A DNA stretch of 27,667 bases, taken from contig MSJH02000421.1 of the NCBI GenBank assembly GCA_001931875.2, positions 1 through 27,667 on the forward strand. The letters run 5' to 3'. Under the pieces are notes generated by a model. That model worked only from the letters and a program-made list of their open reading frames with translations, was not told the origin of the DNA and did no database searches. Every line of letters begins with the position of its first letter. Position 1 is the stretch's first letter. This document shows positions 22,129 through 27,667 of this stretch, piece after piece. The position numbers and the translations under genes were made by a program. The DNA comes from Byssochlamys sp. IMV 00236 (taxonomy: Eukaryota > Ascomycota > Eurotiomycetes > Eurotiales > Thermoascaceae).

Positions 22129-23612
22129 ATGTCCCCTGCTGCTACAGCTACTGCACTTACTACACCTACAGCACCAACAACAACAGGTGCCTTGCCTGGC
22201 CACGTTGAAAACCTAACAGGTGCTCAAACAGATATGCTCAAAGCCATGTGGAGTCGTCTATTCGAACTGTTCAAACAAAAAGGTACAGAATATAAACCAG
22301 AACCAAAGACAGAAAAGGCTCCTTCTGTCAAGAAGACGGGCTGGTTTGGTAAAAAGGCTGCTACCGAAGAAAAGAGTACAGATGTTTTTCTTGGCACCAC
22401 AACTGATCCTTCTTGGATGAGCTTACCTCTCGAAAAGGCATTGCCCTTGATTCCTGGTACACAACTTCGAGCTACCTTTTGGAACATGGTGGCCACAGAC
22501 AATCCGGACGCAGTTGTCCTTCGATTCTTGCGTGCTCGAAAGTGGGATATAGATGCCGCCTACAACATGATCACCAATACACTTCGATGGCGTTTGCATA
22601 TGCGTGTGGATGATATCGTCGCTCTTGGTGAAAATGGAATACGTGATGAATTGAATAAGTTACAACCTGATCTTGGCGATTGCTTCATCACTCAGCTTAA
22701 TTCTGGTAAGGCTTATTTGGGTGGACCTGACAAAGCTGATCGTGGCATATGGTAAAATATCATTTTGAAACTCTGTGTGGATTGAATCTCACATCAACTA
22801 TAGTTTCATCAATGTCAATCTACACAGAAAAGAAGATCAACCGAGTGAAGTGATCAAGCTTTTGACAATTTACGTTATGGAGACTTCTCGAATGATAGTG
22901 CATCAACCTGTGGAAGCAGCTTGTATTGTTTTCAATATGGACGGATTTACATTAAAAAATATGGTATGTGTATAAACATGATGGTTAAAGAGGCGATGGA
23001 CAAAGTGTAACGTCGTTTATATTAACTTTGCTATAGGACTTTGATTTTGTCAAGTTCCTCGTTACATGCTTTGAGGCTTATTACCCAGAGACACTAGGAT
23101 CTTGCTTGATCCATAAGGCACCTTGGGTCTTTTCAACCGTCTGGTCTCTGATCACGCCTCTTTTGGATCCTGTAGTTGCTAGCAAGATCCATTTTACAAA
23201 GGACGTGGACGAATTGACACAATATGTTGATATTCCCGCTCTTCCAGGCAATATTTCTGGTGAAAAGGACAAAAAGACAAAAGATGAAGCCACCAAAGTG
23301 GATCCTGTTTCCCCAGGCACACTTGATAAGCCATCAACGCCTGCTTATCAAGAATATTTATCCATGATTGAAACATACGAGGCAGAGACAAACCAATGGA
23401 CAAAGATTAAATCAGCCGAAAAGGATGCAAGCTGTAGCGCCAGACGTGAGCTCGCAAGGGAACTCCGTTTGGCTCGTGTGAATGCAGAAAGAGATATACG
23501 AGGCCCTTCTTCGTATGAAGCCAAAGGTCTTGCCACAATAAACGAAAAGGGTCGCCTTATTCTTGACTTTGGTGGTGACTGGACACCTTTAGATATTACC
23601 GAATCAGTCTAA
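22129..23612 (+). CDS. CRAL-TRIO (Sec14-like) lipid-transfer protein, 452 aa
   Basis: Three exons (22129-22751, 22804-22963, 23037-23612) join in frame; the first junction restores Cys208 and the second is in phase 0. The N-terminus (1-30) is rich in Ala, Thr and Pro. CRAL-TRIO-N helices follow at about 123-157 (DAVVLRFLRARKWDIDAAYN). The lipid-binding lobe lies at about 170-330 and contains the well-conserved KNMDFDFVKFL, FEAYYPETLG, IHKAPWVFSTVW and PLLDPVVASKIHFTKD. In the family these proteins bind phosphatidylinositol, phosphatidylcholine or similar lipids and move or present them between membranes. The 110-residue tail has a charged, probably helical stretch (ARRELARELRLARVNAERD). It lies about 1 kb after the fatty acid synthase on the same strand, and converges with the chitinase gene 151 bp away. 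The ligand is unknown. Confidence 0.95.
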
Positions 23613-23763
23613 TTCCTTCTTACTACCGTAATTTATTTATTTACCCAAACAATAAACTTGTTGCATATTAAAGAATGCTAAATAGTCTGCATAAATTATA
23701 ATTCTGCAAGTTTATTTAAGAAATTAAACAGTAAAATGTAAATGATTATGGTCTAGTGTGCGC

Positions 23764-25319
23764 TTAGTGTCTAGCGCTTTGGACAGCATTCAACAGGCTG
23801 TGCTTGGAGTCATCCATTTCAAGAGACCAAATCATGCAACCAGCAAGACCTTCAGACTTGGCATATTCCATCTTGGCTTGGATAGACTTGGGGTTTTCAA
23901 ATGTCAAAAACTTGGAGTCAGCAGCATGGAAGGCATAGGGAGTTTGAGATTGTTCATCCCAGTAGGACTTCCAGCCATTCTTGTTTTGTTGAATACCTTG
24001 AGCAACGATGGATCTGTATTGGAATTCACCAGTGTAGCCAGGCTTAGCACCAGGGCAAGGATCGGCAGCCAATTCATCATGCTTATCACCTTGGATAGGA
24101 GTATGGCCGTCAAGCTTGACATACATACCAGAGGTTTCGGTGATGGGTTGAGCAGTCTTGAGGGCCTTGCCGTAGAAGGTAATACCGATATGCATCTTGT
24201 TCTTGGGAATACCTGCGTTGGCCCAGAAACCAACGGTGGTATCGACACCCCAGCCGTGAGAGGAACCACGGATGGCAGCATTAGGAGCAGCAACATCGTT
24301 CCAGGAGCCGTTGTATTCGTAGGACATGAGATAGAAGTAATCAACAGTGGTGGCCCAGGCAGGATCAAAGCGTCTGATACCACGACCATTTTCATCATTG
24401 AAGGGACCAACAGGAGCAGCAACAGTGAGAGCTTTGTGGATCTTGGGATACTTAGCGTCAAGCTTCTTGCGTAATGCTTGGAAGAGAGCAAGATAGTTGG
24501 CGGTATCCTTGGGGTTTCTTTCACTGCAAGCAATGCTGTCAGGGCTATTGGGGAATTCTATAAAAAAAGGGGGCGTGTCAGATAAAGTCTTCTTAATCAT
24601 CCAAGAAAAAAAAAAAACTTACCCCAGTCCAAGTTGACACCATCGAGGTTGTACTTGTCAACCAAGGCAACAATCTTGTTAGCAAAGGTTTCGCGGTTAG
24701 CATCAGCAACGAGAGAACTCATGTGGATGGATCCAGACCAACTATCATACAAGATTAGCTTGTGTCTTGTTTAAACAACTGTAACTTACCCAGCAACACT
24801 GATACTGACACCAACATTGTGCTTATGAGCTTCAGTGACAACTAGAGAAAGGGGTTAGTCAGCCTTTTAAATCGTATCGCGATCAATGTGTAACATACGC
24901 TTCTTCAAGTTGTTGCCGTCAAAGTTCTTGAGGTCGCCCTTGGCATTGGGTTCAGCAAAGGCATAGACAATGTGATCCAACTTGCTCCATACGATGTTCT
25001 TGGGGATATCCCAGTCAAGGACGTAGGCAACTATCTTGTGCTTAGGGTAAGCCTTTTGGTGAGCATGGGTAGTAGGCGTCTTCTTGGTAGTGGACTTCTT
25101 GGAGCCCTTCTTGGAGGTCTTCTTGGTAACTTTCTTGGTAGTCTTCTTCTTCTTTCCAGTAGAATGATGAGCAGGGGTATGATGTTTCTTGGGAGAATGC
25201 TTATTGTGATGATGAGCGACACTCTTATGCTTGGAGTGTCCCTTGGTATGAGAGGCAGCAGATGCTGTGTAGGTAAAGAGCACACAGAGTGCAATGAGAA
25301 TAAATAAAAGATTACGCAT
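23764..25319 (-). CDS. Secreted GH18 chitinase with basic linker, 461 aa
   Basis: Four exons (25319-24899, 24841-24790, about 24741-24622, 24557-23764) give one frame; the exon 3 boundaries may be off by one base. A signal peptide (MRNLLFILIALCVLFTYTASA) leads into a linker of about 70 residues very rich in His and then Lys, Ser and Thr (for example KKTTKKVTKKTSKKGSKKS). The catalytic domain starts at about 92 (KIVAYVLDWDIPKN). The GH18 signature DGVNLDWE is at 191-198, with proton donor Glu198 completed across the last intron. Downstream motifs include YFYLMSYEYNGSW, IGITFYGKAL and GCMIWSLEMDD. It should hydrolyse chitin outside the cell or in the wall, probably during growth, spore formation or wall turnover. 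No separate chitin-binding module is visible, so the basic linker may supply contact with the anionic wall. Pattern and length fit fungal GH18 enzymes. Confidence 0.95.
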
Positions 25320-25362
25320 TGCTAATGTGTGAAGAGAGAAAACACGAACAATGAAGGCAGGG

Positions 25363-25372
25363 TTTTTATATA
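25363..25372 (-). promoter_or_regulatory. TATA box of the chitinase gene
   Basis: On the minus strand TATATAAAAA lies about 44 bp before the chitinase ATG, followed by a C/T-rich leader (TTTTCTCTCTTC). With only about 150 bp to the stop of the upstream RRP36 gene, this is a compact promoter with a well-placed core element. Confidence 0.6.
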
Positions 25373-25471
25373 TCGCGATTTGCTGCCAAAGATTTATTTA
25401 CAAAAATAGCTTTATTCAATTTGTACAATATAATTAATTGAATTTGTGTAAATCTCATTTTGTTGTTATGA

Positions 25472-26715
25472 TTACTCCGCGGCCGATCTCCTTTTGAACG
25501 GTAACTTCTTCTTGTCCTTGCTTGAATTCTTCTTACGACGTTTCTCCAAGATACGGTCGACTGCCTTATCTCCCAATCGTTGGTATCTATCCATCAACTC
25601 AAGCTTACGTTTCTCGGCTATTGTTTCAATGTCAGTATAGAAAGAATAAAAAGATGAATAAACTTACATCTCTTGAGGAAGTAAGGCTTTTTCCCTTGTT
25701 TCACTAGTTCAGCTTCCTGCTTCTTTCTCTGTCGAATCAATTCTTGTTTTCTCTTTCGATCTTCTTTTGTTTTCTCCGAAGACACCTGTTAAATGAACAA
25801 TTATAGGAATTAATTGGCCTCAGTGTAAAACGAAGAAACCGGATTTTTTTTTTACCATTTTAGTCAACATCATTTTTAAGTTCTCTGCCGTTTCTGGATC
25901 TCGTTCCTTCTTGATTCGTTCCTTGAGCATGTCTATTTCAGATTTACGATACTCCTCTAAAAAACCGTATGATTTTTCAAATAAATCTTGGTTGAAGTGA
26001 CCAGAAAGCTTATCAAATCTCGGGTCGCGTCGTTTCTATTTTATCCCATTGTATAAATAAATCTCTCCCAGAAAAAAATGTTAACGTTTACCTCTGCTTG
26101 TAAAGGAACAACCGTTCTGAGTCGAGTGACAGCCCTTTTGGATGACATCTCCATGGGTCTATTGTTCTATTAGTTCTTTTCTATTGTTCGAATGTTTTAT
26201 TATCAGATCCAACCTGTGTTTGCTTTCTCTTTTCATCTCTTGGTCGCTCTTTTTTAACTTTTTATCCTTCTTTTTAAGCTGACTCACTGCTCCTTCGAGA
26301 TCCTTCAAGATCTGTGCTTTAGACACTTTCCTCTTTTCTAATGTATCATTGACTCCCATTTTATTGTTGATTTCCGCAAGTTGTTCAAATGATACATGAG
26401 CAAGATCTAATATATTATCGTCTTAAAAAAATAATCATTTAAGCACTCAAATTTTACCTCTTTTCATTTTTGCTATTTTAGCTGCTCTATCATTCTCATC
26501 GTCTTCTATTTCACTTTCGTCTTCTTCTTCTTCCTGAATGAAGCCATTAGTCTCACATTAAAGATTACTTTAAATTCAATTACATTCTCAGATTCACTTT
26601 GCTCATTCTCGTCAAACTCTTCTTCCTCACTTTCATCATATTCTTGTTCACTCTGATCGTATTCTTCTTGTTCAGATTCACTTTCTATCGGCTTATTAAT
26701 GTGCTTTCTCGCCAT
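25472..26715 (-). CDS. RRP36: RRP36-family rRNA biogenesis protein, 308 aa
   Basis: Seven short exons (26715-26584, 26533-26458, 26421-26214, 26158-26092, 26035-25856, 25785-25668, 25617-25472) join in frame through GT-AG introns of about 36-69 nt. The N-terminal 60 residues are highly acidic (E, D, S and Q rich), typical of nucleolar proteins. The conserved core begins FEQLAEINNKMG and includes SKHRPMEMSSKRAVTRLR, KRRDPRFDKLSG and YGFLEEYRKSEI. It continues with a long charged helix, GKKPYFLKRS (252-261) and the basic end ILEKRRKKNSSKDKKKLP. This order matches RRP36 proteins, which work in the 90S pre-ribosome at the early cleavages that lead to 18S rRNA. The exon structure was rebuilt from reading frames and splice signals. 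Every junction gives sensible family sequence, so the model is firm. Confidence 0.93.
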
Positions 26716-27616
26716 TATTCCTTTTACTTGTAGAAAAAAAGAAAAAAAGAAAATAAAAAAAGACAGGTTCGGCTTATCAAAGCCACAGCTTGCATAAACT
26801 TACACATCAAGGCATCAGTTAATTGGGGAAATATGGATTATAAATGAAGAGAGAGAGAGTATTCATAAGACTAGATATACTATGACCGTAAGATAAGCAT
26901 TCGCTCTTAATAACAGCAGGCTACATGACCAGCAATCCAACTTTACGTTCTGTCATGTTCGTCGTACACTTCCTGCACATGTTATCTATTCTAAAAGGGC
27001 TCTATTGTTGTTACATTGGTAATACAACCTTTTGCATTACTTTATCTCGACAATAGGAGCTGTAGTAAATCCCACCAGCTGACCAATTAATCTTGATATC
27101 ATTATGGATATAATGTAATCTGCAAGATTGTAAATATGTGTGTAACCCAATTTCATTTTATTTCATTTATGAATGTATAAATACATCCCTTCCTGATTTG
27201 CTTTAGAGTGTGCGTAAGCATGTAGGAGATAAAGGATTATTTAAACATGAACCTATGTGTTTTATTTTACAAACCTTGTAATCATGTGCCTTGAAGGGGA
27301 ACATCTTTCAAAAGCTGACATTTTAAAATAAATATATGCTAAAAAATCGATTATGTAAGAGATTTATTGTTTCTAATTATAGTCATGAAACAGTGACAGC
27401 AACATAAGTTAATACAATGGGGTTACCAAGAGTAACAAAGTAGTAACTAAGCAACAGGGATTACTTATTCAAGAATGATTCTAAAATTAGACGATTAGGC
27501 AAATTAATATATGGACGGTCATCCATTTTTTTATGGAAAGTGAGAGAAATGAAAAAAAAAAATTCAATATTTATCTGTATCAGATTACCTTTGTGTCTAC
27601 TAGGCGGATTATTTAT

Positions 27617-27618
<2 letters not shown>
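26716..27618. other. Intergenic, 903 bp, no gene seen
   Basis: The 40 bases next to the RRP36 start form an A/G-rich tract on the plus strand, i.e. a pyrimidine-rich leader in the sense direction. The remainder is AT-rich, with stops in all frames, a GA repeat (about 26850-26860) and no tRNA-like fold or recognisable coding motif. It presumably includes the RRP36 promoter and either the flank of the next gene or plain spacer. Confidence 0.5.

Positions 27619-27667
<49 letters not shown>
27619..27667. repeat. Poly-T run of at least 49 bases at contig end
   Basis: The window ends in an unbroken homopolymer of T. It may be a real tract, for instance the A tail of a retroelement on the minus strand, or the place where assembly stopped. 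Its true length cannot be judged. Confidence 0.9.

Noticed and set aside
9291..23612. Fatty acid synthase and CRAL-TRIO gene as a lipid gene cluster
   Set aside because: They are separated by about 1 kb with separate promoters, and other neighbours are unrelated (chitinase, RRP36). Adjacency alone is not evidence of a cluster.

Overview
This is a nuclear contig from a fungus, most likely a Mucoromycota member close to Mucorales. The grounds are a low-GC genome, short introns of about 46-70 nt with GTAAG-type donors and TAG/CAG acceptors, a tRNA-Tyr with an 11-nt intron after position 37, a transposase remnant of the kind I associate with Mucorales MULE elements, and a single-chain fungal fatty acid synthase. 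The placement rests on recognition, not on a database search. The window starts in a heptamer tandem repeat and ends in a 49-base T run.

Left third (1-8.4 kb). It holds, in order: the repeat; a minus-strand tRNA-Tyr; a decayed MULE transposase (515-1732, minus); an intact small copper-fist transcription factor (1753-2311, minus, two exons, easily missed by ORF calling because its first exon codes for 11 residues plus two bases); a small membrane protein (2520-3297, minus, three exons); and a PA-TM-RING ubiquitin ligase (3584-5198, minus, four exons). A divergent promoter region of about 0.94 kb then leads to a plus-strand zinc-dependent alcohol/formaldehyde dehydrogenase (6137-7503). Next come a possible gene fragment and the N-terminal remnant of a helix-turn-helix transposase (about 7860-8381, minus).

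Centre (9.3-21.1 kb). One five-exon gene encodes a 3861-residue type I fatty acid synthase. The beta subunit domains (AT, ER, DH, MPT) and alpha subunit domains (ACP, KR, KS, PPT) form one open chain. The active-site residues expected for each domain are visible.

Right part (22.1-26.7 kb). A CRAL-TRIO/Sec14-like lipid-transfer protein (plus) converges on a secreted GH18 chitinase (minus, four exons). Upstream of the chitinase on the same strand lies a seven-exon RRP36 gene for 18S rRNA processing.

The genes are ordinary eukaryotic single units, not an operon. Fatty acid synthesis and lipid transfer lie side by side, but I see no evidence that this is functional linkage. I did not find a clearly new multi-gene system. 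The most notable items are the compact copper-fist regulator beside transposon debris, the fused synthase lacking an alpha-subunit insert, and the RING ligase with an HC-type zinc site.
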